A stretch of DNA of 64,000 nucleotides from Nageia nagi. Taxonomy: Eukaryota > Pinophyta. The notes beneath the pieces were generated by a model. That model was not told where the DNA came from. It saw only the letters and a list, made by a program, of their open reading frames with translations, and ran no database searches. Below, piece by piece: positions 50,441 to 61,192 of this stretch. Location: assembly GCA_050084985.1 (NCBI GenBank), contig JBITNC010000002.1:21576001-21640000 (forward strand). The letters run 5' to 3'. The position numbers and the translations under genes are program-made. Position 1 is the stretch's first letter, and the number at the start of each line of letters is the position of its first letter.

Positions 50441-51949
50441 AAGGTCTTCCATGCCTACCTTCTCAATTTAACCATATACTCCTACCGAATGGTTTCCACA
50501 ACAACACTTTTATACAAGCATTTATTCATCATCCTCAACCTTTAAATATACAACCCAACAAGATCCTCCCTCCTTCATAAGAACTTCATTAAATGCCTCC
50601 TCCATAAGATAATCATCTTTGGCTTCCTTATCAAGAAAACCAAAACCAATGTGCATGCTCTCTAGCCATAACACATCATCACTAACTCTTCCTCCCTTGG
50701 GTACATATCCCAATAAGTTTCAACTTGCATTAACTTCTCCATAGGAAGAACTTAAACACCATAACCTGCCTTAGGAAGAAATTATATCCTAATCTCAAAA
50801 GACTACATTCGTGCATGCAATTCTCCAAATGCATGAATTCTACAAAGACCTCACAAGGTTTTGTTCAATCTTAGAATCTTATAAGGTGCCCTACTTAGGC
50901 TCACTCCAACAAGACTCATCTTTGTTTGTTTCCTTAAGCTGAACACCATCCACATCCTATTCAGAGTTATTACTATTTGATAGGTCTTCAATTTATGACA
51001 TAAACATATTTTGATTCTAATTGGTCTTTTCTACCTCTTCCTCCATAGCAGGTTCCAAACGATTAGCTTTCATGCATAACTAGCTTTGCAACATCTCCAC
51101 CAAATGCTCAAAGTCTTCAAAAAGGCTCCTTGGCTTGATAACATCCACATCTAACTACTCCTTGGCTTAATAACATCCACATCTAACTTACGCTCTTTAA
51201 TCGTACAAAGTTAGACATCCAAATCTTACAGGTCGTTCAACATAGTAGACTAGTTTATCTTGTTATCTCCATGTCCAAAAAGAATTGTTTGGCTAATTGT
51301 CAACTTGAATTTGTACCTCTTAGAAGATCGATAGCTTTTGTTTCTTTTGGTCCTCCAACAAAATACCTATGATCAACCATTATCTCCAATAATATCCACT
51401 TGAATATTATCTACTATACAATGCTACATCGTACTACTTTGAGACTCAGATAACTCCTAAGGCTTAAATTCGACTTCCCAAATAAGAACACAACCAAGCC
51501 TCTCACCTTAGAAGCAAACACTATTATCTGTAACAACTTGAGATAGTTATGAAATGAAAATGAAACCCATATATTTATACCCCATAAGAATGAACAATTA
51601 TTTGAAGACTAAACCATAATACCTTCGCATTCAACCATTTCATATCTACTATAATACATATTCATTATTTTCCTAGCGTCGACCATACTATACTAAACAA
51701 CTCAAAAAAATAATTTCATAGAGCTTACACTCCCATAAATATATTCTATTCACTACAAATATTTATAACATACATACCAAAGACTTTCCACATACATACC
51801 TTACCAAAGACTTTGCACATACATACCTTACCTCATGGTTTCAAGAGTGACATGCATGCTTTCCTTATAATAAAATAAATATAACCTAGATATATGTCTA
51901 AAACTAAAATAAAAATAAAAGCAAATATTACAATCGACATTAGTGCTCT
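50441..51949. other. Unassigned stretch
   Basis: No gene is recognised. The minus strand has an open stretch at 50713-50522 (GYVPKGGRVSDDVLWLE, DDYLMEEAFNEVLMKEGG) that continues brokenly upstream and may be a retroelement ORF1. A direct repeat of about 40 bp, CTCCTTGGCTTGATAACATC and CTCCTTGGCTTAATAACATC (about 51127 and 51160), and another (ACTTTCCACATACATACCTT / ACTTTGCACATACATACCTT, about 51783 and 51811) show small tandem duplications. Confidence 0.45.
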
Positions 51950-52760
51950 CTCTCAATCTGTCTCCACCTTCCAATTCGTCTTTGACTCCATCATGGCCTG
52001 TGATCATTATATGCATGATGGTGAAAGCATGGAATATGTCTTGGTTTGTGGTCAAGCATTGCTACGTTTTGAGGTCATTCTTCTTCCCACAGATCACATT
52101 CATAGCATTGATGCAAAAGAATTAAAAGCACTTGTATCTATTGATGCACCTTTCGCCTAACCTTCTTTATCTGTGGTAAGCCTCATTATCATGGTATAGA
52201 GTGTCAATTAGTTAATTTTGGTTGACTTGTTTATTTTTATATAATACATTTATAGTGTATTAGATACGAAGTTAGAACAATTAAAGCAAGGTACTCTTTT
52301 ATAAATGTTGATGTTGAAATTGAGTTATAATCTTCCATATTCTAGAGTTGAAGTTGTAAGAGGAATAGTAAAGGCCAAGGTTACACTAAAAGATATTTTA
52401 ATATTTTGTTTAAATATTTTTCATAATCTATAATATGTTTATTATAGAAATGTTATGTTTATTTTTTCTTTCAAGTTTATTATTATTACAATATATTATG
52501 CTATTTAGTTAAGTTTTGTTAGTTAATAAATTTTAGTTTAATATAAAAATAATATTTGTAAACAATATTCAATCAGGAGGAGAAAAGATGAAGGAAGCCA
52601 TGCAAGTGAAAGAGTTGCTCTTCCATGAGGGTTATTATAGGTCAGGGGATGATCCTTTAATATGAAACTTTAATACATGTAGTACTTAAAGACATGAATT
52701 CAAAATCTAAGGTTATGAAAAAAGCTATGAAAATAGTTAAGCTAGTAGTTGAGGTTCAAA
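51950..52760 (+). repeat. Dispersed repeat family A, copy 2 (one tandem unit)
   Basis: It aligns with 3120-4330 and 59490-60400: the leader with CTTCTTCCCACAGATCACATT, a single ~120-bp unit starting near 52196, and the tail with ATTCAATCAGGAGGAGAAAA (about 52567). The open stretch 51894-52160 overlaps the leader and is not conserved in the other copies, so it is not called a gene. Confidence 0.65.
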
Positions 52761-53214
52761 AATAGACAAGGTTAGCAAACTTCCTAGTTAGAAAAAATAG
52801 ATATTTAGCCCAAAGATTAAGGTTTTGTCAAATGCATGTAGGGGCCAAGAATATTGTTGAAATATTACGTATATTCACCAATATGCTTTCATTTGTAAGT
52901 TTATCAAATGATTGAGAACAATGACTAAGAAAGTCTATGATTGAATGTGAAAATATAACTAGTTCCAAAGAGACTTAGAGATAGTTTTGACAATCAATGG
53001 GAACTTCATTTTTTAATCTTCTCCTTAGTGGAAGAAAGAAATAATGTATTTTATATTAAGCAAAAAGTTGAATACCTTATTCTTTCATTAGTTTGTTATT
53101 TTTATATTAAGCAGAAACACTTTAGCTTTGTCCAATCACATGATAAAATGTAATAAAAAAAATGTATCCTTCACAACATATTTCATTTTTTCTGCCAAGA
53201 GGTATTATAAATGA

Positions 53215-54400
53215 TAGACAAGGGGAGAGGCAAAGAGTTGATTTATCACTTGTGTGTAAGTATACTATTAATCTAACTCTTGAAATTGATCCACTACTAT
53301 AACATTTGAATAAATGGATGGTTGAAACAAGTCCTTAAATCTTTTTTTTTCATATTTAATTATTATTTCGTATTTAATAGTTAAATGATATTTATTATAT
53401 TTTTATAAGTAATATCTTTATGTGATATTTATTACATCTTTCTTGATAAATTTTTTAATATAATTATTTAATAATCATTATGTAATATATAAAGCTATTT
53501 AAGATGGACACCTCTTAATACCTTTTGAAGTTAAATGTAGATATATATTTAAGATATATAAGCTAGTTTATAAACTTTAATGTCTTTTTCAATGTTTGGT
53601 TTGTTGGCATAGTTTTAAGGATTAAAAAACTTGTTATTTTACATGATATTATGATCTATTAGATACAACTTTTATTTACAAATGGAAGGGGAACTTAACA
53701 TTTAAAATACATTAAATTATATAAAATAATCTTAATCTTACAATTTGGGTATGTTTATTTAATGAATAACTTTATTCTATCATGCATGACCTCGGCTGAC
53801 GGATCAATATGGAATTATCCGGAGGTTGGCAGAAATAGGTGGGCGTTCGAATCTCGTGAATAAGAAGAATTGGGGGGTGTCCCCATTTGGATACCACTAT
53901 AACATAATATAAATTTCACTTATCTACATATTATAACTTTTCAATTATTTACTAATTTAGATATTTTAAGTATATATTTACAAAACATTAAGAGGTATCA
54001 ATTTTCAAGCATCTATTTTAAATATCTTTATATATTACATAAATATTACTAAATATAAATAAACAAAAATATAAATAAATTCAAACAAAAATATTATAAT
54101 TTGATTTCAACTAGAATTAAATGAATACTCTTTATACATAAATATTATTAAATAAAATAAAAAATAGATAACTATAGATGCAATAAATATCATACAAATA
54201 TTATTTATAAAAGAAATATAATAAATATCATATAATAATAATCAAATATGAAACAATAACTAAATAGTTATGGATTAATTTAAACCATCCATTTAAATAG
54301 TTATAAATATGAATCAATTTTCGCCATTGGGTTATTTTTAAACTTACACACAAGAGACAAATGGGATATCTACCTCCCCTTATCTCTCATTATAGAATAT
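53215..54400. mobile_element. Candidate DNA transposon with long degenerate terminal inverted repeats
   Basis: The left end (about 53215-53500: GATAGACAAGGGGAG, CACTTGTGTGTAAGT, AAATGGATGGTTGAAACAA) is matched in inverted orientation at the right end (about 54180-54400: CTTACACACAAGAGACAA, AAACCATCCATTTAAATAG, CTCCCCTTATCTCTC). Arms are about 200-280 bp and roughly 75-80% similar. No transposase is readable in the ~700-bp centre. Fragments of the same arms occur at 15405-15560, 26180-26316 and 57240-57420. Long TIRs recall Mutator-like elements, but no clear 8-9-bp duplication is visible. Confidence 0.55.
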
Positions 54401-54489
54401 CTCTCATCCTTAATTATCTATCTAATATTAAAAAAATTATGTATCATTAAAATAACAAACTCTCAAAATTTAAAATCAATAGTTCATTA

Positions 54490-55215
54490 GGTTAACTCAT
54501 GCCCATGAAGAGTTATTTACATGTTCAAATCCTTGAGGTCTCTTAGAACGGAAGATATATCATGCTAGCATCATCAGATACAATAAAAAAATTATTTTTG
54601 CATAAATATAAACTATAATAGCAGTAAGCATGAACTTACTTAGTCCTAGAATTATTAGAAACATGAAAGCAAAGACTTTCAACATGAATAATTATGAAAA
54701 ACTACAAGTAAAATTATAAATGAAGAAGAGGTCATTCGTAGAGGGAGAGAGGAAAATAAGGGATGGGGATGGAAACGAGTGGCACAACCTTATGAAGGAT
54801 GTGACCAAATGCCTCCTCCATGTCAAACTTCACTAGTATTTGTCCCATCGGTAGCGACCACTTGGAATGAATGAATCAACATGCCCAACATCAATTGCAC
54901 CATCCAAATGCCCATTCTCATCCCACACATATCTACCATCTTACACTTAACTGTATCACTTAAAAAAATGTAACCCTCACATCCATGCTCGACCCCACAA
55001 ACTAATTTAGATCGAACTTGAGGGGCCATTCCCACACATCTGTGTGGCACTAGATGCCCCACACATTCACCATCAGTTTTGCATTCATATGAATATACTA
55101 TCCTTTAATATTTCACACTTATAATATAATATATGGTAGCAAAAGAGGAATTGATGGCTACATTTGGAATGTATCCTTTACCATAGCTTGAAGTTGTGGC
55201 TCGTTAAAATCCATT
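54490..55215 (-). pseudogene. CYP75-like P450 relic, copy 3 (old C-terminal fragment)
   Basis: 55205-54732 aligns base by base with exon 2 of CYP75 copy 1 (18590-18130), and 54720-54490 aligns with its 3' flank. Surviving pieces on the minus strand include DMCGMRMGIWMVQLMLGMLIHSF, where copy 1 has the heme loop and following helix; frameshifts interrupt the rest. Many differences are C-to-T or G-to-A changes at sites that are CpG in copy 1 (for example GCGCATATGCGCG against ACACATATCT on the plus strand). This is as expected for methylated DNA decaying without selection. The upstream part stops at 55215, where the LINE-containing repeat begins, so the insertion probably cut it. Confidence 0.8.
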
Positions 55216-57363
55216 ATAAACCAGGGTTCATCCCCATATCTAGATACCTTGATGTTATCATCAATTACATGCTTATTACTCTTATGAATGTGACTTACAA
55301 TGTTATTTCCAAAGCCTTAGCTTTAAAGCTTAAACGCCTTCTTCCATAAATTATTCACTTTGAGCAAATTGGTTTTATCCAAAGCTAATACATTCTTGAT
55401 AATGTAAGAATAATTTGGGAAAGAATGGAACGAGATAGATATTCAAAGCAAGATATATTTTTATCAAAATTAATTTGGAAAAATCCTATGACAAGATTGA
55501 ATGGTACTTTATCATCAACATGCTTAAGACTCTAGGATTCATTTTTTTTTTATCAATTTAGTGAAAATGTAATTCAAGTTAACTTCAATAGTTCTTACCT
55601 TGCCTTGAATAATTGTAAGTCTGAAGTCATTCATCTTGGCCAGTCTATTCACCAAGAATTCCCTCTTATTCCTTCCTTATTTATCCTTGATAGATAAGCA
55701 TTTGGATATCTTCTATGCATAAAGCATCTCATGAAAACTATTTAAGGTATTTATCTCCCATATTCAAATCATCAACTAATTAATGAGAACTTTGCTGATA
55801 ATTACTTATTGATAATCATGATAGATGAAAATTCTTTTGCTATTGATGTTAAATGCCTAGATGTGTTTTGTCTTGCTTTTTGTTCTAATGTTCAATGGAG
55901 AAAAATACCATGTTACAGACTCCCGAAGTGGTTGGGACACACTCAAACTTTAGGCTTCTACTATACTCACACTAGGGATTGGATCTCATGGGAGACCTTC
56001 AAGCAATTCTATAGTTTGAAACTAGAAGATAAAGATACATATGATGTGGTTATAAACTAAATTCCCTTCACCATTTGGTGTAAATTATCAAGGTATTATC
56101 AAAGACCATAGTGGATTGATTAATTTTGTTCCAGGCAAGTTCTACTGTTGTAGTATAAAGCTTATCTTGGATATACTCAACTTTCTCCATATGTTCCAAT
56201 GGGCAACTCCCTAAATGAAAGATGGGATCTTATCTCATCTCCTTCTAGGTGGAGTACATGATTTAAGATGGCCTAAGCCCCTTATATTGAACCCAAATAT
56301 GTTTGTTTTGCCTAGAGTGTCATACAACAAGGTTTACCATTAGGACAATGTCTTAAATATCTAAGTATCGAAAACCCTACTTGTGTTTTCAATGGTGAGC
56401 CTAAATATTTTTTGCACCTTTTTGGAGATGTATATGGGCTCAACTAACATGGAAATGACTTCTATTTTCCTTTTTTAGACCCTTCGTGCTCAACTCCTTT
56501 TCTCGACCTCATGTTATTCTAGGTGATCCAATTGAATTTTCTAACCACTTAACTATTGTATGGAATATTTTTCATATTAACACCCTATTCCATCTTTAGA
56601 AGATATGCAACAAAGTAATATTCAATTAGTAAGATACTTCTCTTTTTATTTCTCTTGCTTATAAATTTTATATTTTTTACAATTATTGGTTGCAGATCAT
56701 TGTTTAGGTTTAGAAAGTCAATGTGGAGAAACAACACCTCCAGAACCTTATGGATCATTCAAGGGGGATGCTCCATGCGCCATGAGCAAGGTCCCTCCAA
56801 GTTTATCACCTTGGGGACATTCACGATCGCATTCTCACTCCCAACGTAGCTTATAATCTTGGCCTATGAATCCACTTGAGGAAAGGCATTGGTCACAACC
56901 TCCTCTCAATCAAAAGTATCCTAATGCTTGTGGAGGGAGCCCCTCTTTGGATGGGATGAATGTCTTTCAACCTCTGAACTAGTAATTGGATGGGGTGATA
57001 CTACCATCACTCCCACGAGTGCTCACGATAATCATTGTGGGGAGGAAATTAATGCTTCTAATGACCAAGATTGGCATGTACCCACACCGTCTTAGTGTGT
57101 GGTATTATGATCACTTCGTGAAAAAAATTTGAGCTCATTCCCCATATCACAATGATGTGGATTGATTGTAGTTAATTATAATAAATGTATCTTGGCGTGT
57201 ATTTTTAACGACCATAATTTTATTTGGTATAATAATTAAATGTGAAACAAAAATTAAATAAGAAAAAAAAGTGAATTAATTTCAATTATCCATTTATACA
57301 AGTTATAAATGTGGATTTATTTCAACCATTGAATTATTGTTAAATATACACATAAGAGATAAA
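55216..57363 (+). mobile_element. 2.15-kb duplicated segment, copy 2 (LINE RT region plus tail)
   Basis: It is nearly identical to 24165-26316. Differences seen are, for example, CATGCTTATTA against CATGCCTATTA, CAAGCAATTC against CAAGTAATTC, CAACTCCCTA against CAACTCACTA, and shorter A, T, G or C runs. At its left it abuts CYP75 copy 3. At its right the terminal-inverted-repeat arm continues naturally to about 57420, so this location looks more like the original context than the one at 24-26 kb. Confidence 0.85.
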
Positions 57364-57908
57364 TGAGCTCTATAGCTTTCATTGTCTATCATTATCGAAT
57401 TCCTATCATATTTAATTATCTATCTAATATTAAAAAAAAAAAAAAATTATGTACCATTAAAATAACAAACTCTCAACACTTAAGATCAATAGTTCATTAT
57501 GTCAACTCATGCCCACAAAGAAGCATTTAAAATGACCACCACAAATTCTATGCATTATATTATATCATATAACATAAGCATTTAAAAAGTTTACCAAAAA
57601 TATGGGTTATAGTGACAAGAAGAAAGGTAAAAAAGTAAAATATATTAACGTTTACGGTAGATCAATCGATCTTTTGAACGTCGTAGTAAGTCATTACATA
57701 CAATCAACCCGGGATGAAGAAAGAATAATTTAACTAATTATGGACTTCTCTAATCTAAACAAATCACAACAACCCAAATTATTTGTATTATCTAGATTGC
57801 ATTACTACAACTATGCTATGATTTATTTATTGGAAAAACATGTAAGCAGAGACTTGCAGCTTGGAGAATTATGAGGGACTGGAAATAAAGTCGGAAACGG
57901 AGAGGAGG
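57364..57908 (-). repeat. 3' flank of CYP75 copy 2
   Basis: 57364-57530 matches 54350-54520 beside copy 3 (TTAATTATCTATCTAATATT, ATTAAAATAACAAACTCTCA). 57815-57908 is almost identical to 18000-18129 beside copy 1, apart from a missing stretch of about 38 bp. Between them (57530-57815) no similarity or gene is seen. The flank is thus itself a patchwork of the two other copies' surroundings. Confidence 0.6.
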
Positions 57909-59161
57909 TCAGTCGTAGAGGGAGAGAGGCAGCCGAGGAGCGGCAACCGCGACGAGCGGCACGGCCTTCTGAAGGGTGAGACCGAACGCCTCCTTCATGT
58001 CCAACTTCGCGGCATCTGCCCCGCCGGCAGCGACCAGTGGAAGGAATGGATGAGCGTGGCCAACATGAGCTGCACCATCCGAATGCCCAGACTCATTCCC
58101 GCGCATATGCGCCTCCCCGCTCCGAACGGTATCACCTCAAAGTCCGTACCCCTCACGTCCACGCTGGACCCCACAAACCGATCCGGGTCGAACTCCAGGG
58201 CCGGTCCACACCTCCGGTCGCGCTGGATGCCCACGCATTCACCATCAGCCGTGCAGGACGCTTAGAAAATCCTTTTTCTCATTTTCGTGCTCAGCTGAGG
58301 CGGAGGCGGCGGCGGCTTCGTGCTCAGCTGAGGGGGAGGCGGCGGCGGCTTCGTGCTCGGCCATTATGACCTCCAAGAACGCGTCGAACCTCTCATGCAG
58401 CTTCTTCATCTTGGCCTCCACACCTTGCAAGTCCATCCACGCTATAGACGGTATGAAATCGCCAATGTTAAACACGCCCGCCAACACCATCATTTCCACC
58501 ACCATCTCCTTAAACTCGGCGGCGGCACGCCCTCCGCCCTCGGAGTCGAACACACGCTTACTCAACATCACCCGTCCCAACACATTGGCCGTACAGACAT
58601 TCAGCAGCTTTCCCAAGTTCACCGCCGTCACCCCCCAGCGCTGCCGCTGGTGGCGGAGAATCGACTTCACGAGCTCCGCCACCTCCGCCTCCCTCACCGC
58701 ATGGAGATCGTTCAGGCCTTGCTACCAAAAAGATGGATATTACAAACCTTACGTAGAAGTCTCCAACGCGGGCCGTGGGACGCCCACACCATGTCGTTGG
58801 AGTCGTAGGCAATATATTTTGCACCGGCATTGCCAGGCCGGTTGGAGAAGTTGGCATCGTTGGTTTTGAGAAAGGCCTCGGCTATTTTGGGAGAGGAGGC
58901 GATGATTGTGTCGGTGGTGCCCAACTTCATGTACATAAGAGGACCATATTGTTTGGAGAGGTGGAAGAGGGAACTATGGGGCGTCGTTCCAAGGAGAGGG
59001 AGGCTGCCGATGACCGGCCATCCGGATGGACCGGGTGGAAGCCGTCTCCTACGAATCCCATTCACAATATAGACCACTCCCACTATGAACAAAACCGCCA
59101 AACCAACACCTTGGCGACTCCATAGAGGCAACCATTTCAGAAATTCAATCACCAACCCCAT
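57909..59161 (-). pseudogene. CYP75-like P450 pseudogene, copy 2 (mosaic, internal deletion)
   Basis: It starts MGLVIEFLKWLPLWS (59161), then from LFIVGVVYIVNGIRRRRLPP follows copy 1 almost exactly through LPPGPSGWPVIG, the NDANFSNRPGNAGAKY region and WRLLRK. A 1-bp deletion near 58718 (after HLFGSKA) shifts the frame. The next block (58697-58256) reads EVAELVKSILRHQRQRW to EKKDFLSVL but is clearly diverged from copy 1. At 58255/58256 it jumps to [10 protein letters not shown]. It has lost the end of exon 1, the intron, and the I-helix (AGTDTS) and K-helix (KETFR) parts. The terminal block (58255-57909) is about 98% identical to copy 1, retains [18 protein letters not shown], and carries several 1-bp deletions. 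It is inactive as a P450 and is the same family as copy 1. Confidence 0.9.
58289..58360 (-). repeat. In-frame 33-bp tandem duplication in CYP75 copy 2
   Basis: Two adjacent 33-bp units, rich in GGCGGCGGC on the plus strand, encode AEHEAAAASPS and AEHEAAAASAS on the minus strand, followed by a partial third (AEHENEKKDF). Copy 1 has a single MAEHEA at this place (near the end of exon 1). The expansion keeps the frame and lies in a loop region before the I helix. Confidence 0.85.
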
Positions 59162-59489
59162 AATGAGTGGCTTGCTATGAAGCGGTTCGGCTTCTATATC
59201 GATTTTTAAGGCTGATTTTGGCGATGAGGAAGCACCCTATTTCTTGAGAACAATAAATTGAATTCACCAAGCGATGTACTGCGGTGCAGGGGGAGTAATG
59301 ATGAGGGACGAAGACCTTCAGACCTGTCTAATCCGTCCAGAAGATATTGAAGAAAAGCTAAGTTCTCATAGACTCCTAGTATAGAAAATGGATTTAAATT
59401 TTGTACGAATGGTTTTAACAACGTTAGAATATCTCAATAGTGATGTGCGTCGACGAATTTGATAGGAGATTCAGATCTGTTTTGGGTAA
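59162..59489 (-). other. 5' flank of CYP75 copy 2
   Basis: It does not resemble the upstream region of copy 1 (20826-21000). No clear TATA box or gene is seen. The loss of similarity matches the sharp break within the first ~25 codons of the two P450 copies. Confidence 0.45.
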
Positions 59490-60400
59490 TTCTTCTTCCC
59501 ACGCAGAGACCATGTTATAAGAATTAAAACAACTCCACCTGTCCATGCAGCTTTCGCCTACCATTCTTGGCTGTTGTATGTCTGAAGCAAGCAAATAAGC
59601 CTCCTTGACATAGTATAAGTGTTAATCAGGTAATTTTTGTTGACCTGTTTATTTTTACATAATACATTTCTACCAGGTAATTACATAATATGCATGTTTT
59701 TTGTAGTGGGAATTGAACATGAAATTACAAATAAATCAGGATCATTAAAATAATTTAAGTTTTTAAATATAAATAAGTTTGGTATAAAGTGTTAATCAGT
59801 TAATTTTTGTTTATTTATTTATTCTTATATAATATATTTGTAATGAATTAGATACGTAGTCACAACTATTAAGGTAAGGAACTTCTTATAAATGTAAATA
59901 ATCTTCATCGTCATGGTATAAAGTGTTAATTAGTTGATTTGTTCATTTTTATATAATACATTTTAAGCAAATTAGATATGAAGCCAGAACCATTAAAGTA
60001 AGGTACTTTTTTATAAAAGTTGATGTTGAGATTTGATTGTCATCTTACGTATTCTAAAGTAAAGTTGCAAGATAAATAAATAATCAAAGTCAGGATTCAA
60101 ATTTCAAGTAAAAAATATTTTAATATTTTATTAATATATTTTTCATAACATATAATATATTTATTATAGAAATATCATATTTTTTCTCTTTTTCAATTTC
60201 ATCGTTATTATAATATATTATATTATTTAATTAGGTTTTATTATTTAACCAATTTTCATTTAATATAAGAGTAATATTTGTAAATAATATTCAATTAGGA
60301 GAAAAGATGAATGAAGGCATGAAAGTGGAGCAATTGCTCCCTTATGACTATGATTGTGGGTTAGGGGAGGGTCCTCTTGACATACTTGCTTCCAAAAAGC
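59490..60400 (+). repeat. Dispersed repeat family A, copy 3 (three tandem units)
   Basis: The leader matches that of copy 1, with GGCTGTTGTATGTCTGAAGC at about 59570. Units start near 59611, 59782 and 59918. The first is lengthened by an insertion of about 40 bp (59665-59705). The tail contains CATAACATATAATATATTTA and the GAGAAAAGATGAATGAAG block (about 60298). It sits directly upstream of CYP75 copy 2. Confidence 0.7.
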
Positions 60401-60803
60401 TTTATTTTGAATGGGAACTTCATTTTTATCTTTTCCTCATATGAAGAAATAAATAGTGCATTCAACAATGGACCATGTTTATTTTGGAGCAACATGCTTA
60501 TTTTTTCAAACCTTTGAACATGGGATTTGATGTAGAGAATGAGCTCCCAAATGCTTTACCCATTTGAATCCACTTATTTTATTTGTCTAATAATCTTAAA
60601 ATAAAATAAAAAATTACCAAACAACCTTGAAAATTTTAAAATTTGTATTATTCAATTATCGATGAATGTTGATTTATAGAGAATTATTGGCAAAGATCTA
60701 TTAAATGATGTATGATATTTAGTTGAGAAGATTAATCTTCCATTTAAAATAAAGGTTATTTCTAAAAATATAATATTAATGTTATACATAACTATTTACA
60801 TAT
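60401..60803. other. AT-rich stretch without recognised features
   Basis: No gene, LTR end or longer repeat is recognised between the family A repeat and the MITE. Confidence 0.5.
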
Positions 60804-60961
60804 ACTAGCTTTTATATAACCCCTTATATATCAAAAAACCCCGAGAGATATCATTTCGAGGCGCCTATCTCATTTCTTGGTATTGCTATATCCAAGATAG
60901 GCACCTCGAAATGATATCTCTCGGTGTTTTTTGATATATAAGGGGTTATATCAAAGCTAGT
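60804..60961. mobile_element. Foldback MITE, copy 2 (158 bp)
   Basis: Same length and structure as 17556-17713, with arms of about 67 bp and three mismatches. Relative to copy 1, the CCTCTTATATA segment reads CCCCTTATATA, and the opposite arm reads TATATAAGGGG instead of TATATAAGAGG. The pair therefore changed together. TTAA is absent on both sides here (left ACATAT, right GGCAGC), so the target duplication has been lost or never existed. Confidence 0.85.
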
Positions 60962-61100
60962 GGCAGCCATTATCGCGTGATTATTGAATTATAATATTAA
61001 GAGATACAATACAAATGCAAATATTATTTTAAAAATAATGTTTAACAAATGAATATGACTCATACATAAGGAGTCATTGACAAATAATACTATGTTTAAT

Positions 61101-61192
61101 CAAATACTATGCTAGATATTATTTGATATATAGTATTTGTTTAATAATATTCCATGTATGACTCATAGATGGAATATCTAGCATAGTATTTG
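61101..61192. repeat. Perfect 20-bp inverted repeat
   Basis: CAAATACTATGCTAGATATT (61101-61120) and its exact reverse complement (61173-61192) flank 52 bp. A partial third copy of the arm (AATAATACTATGTTTAATC) lies just upstream at 61083, so the structure is nested. It is probably another small foldback element; no target duplication is evident. Confidence 0.7.
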
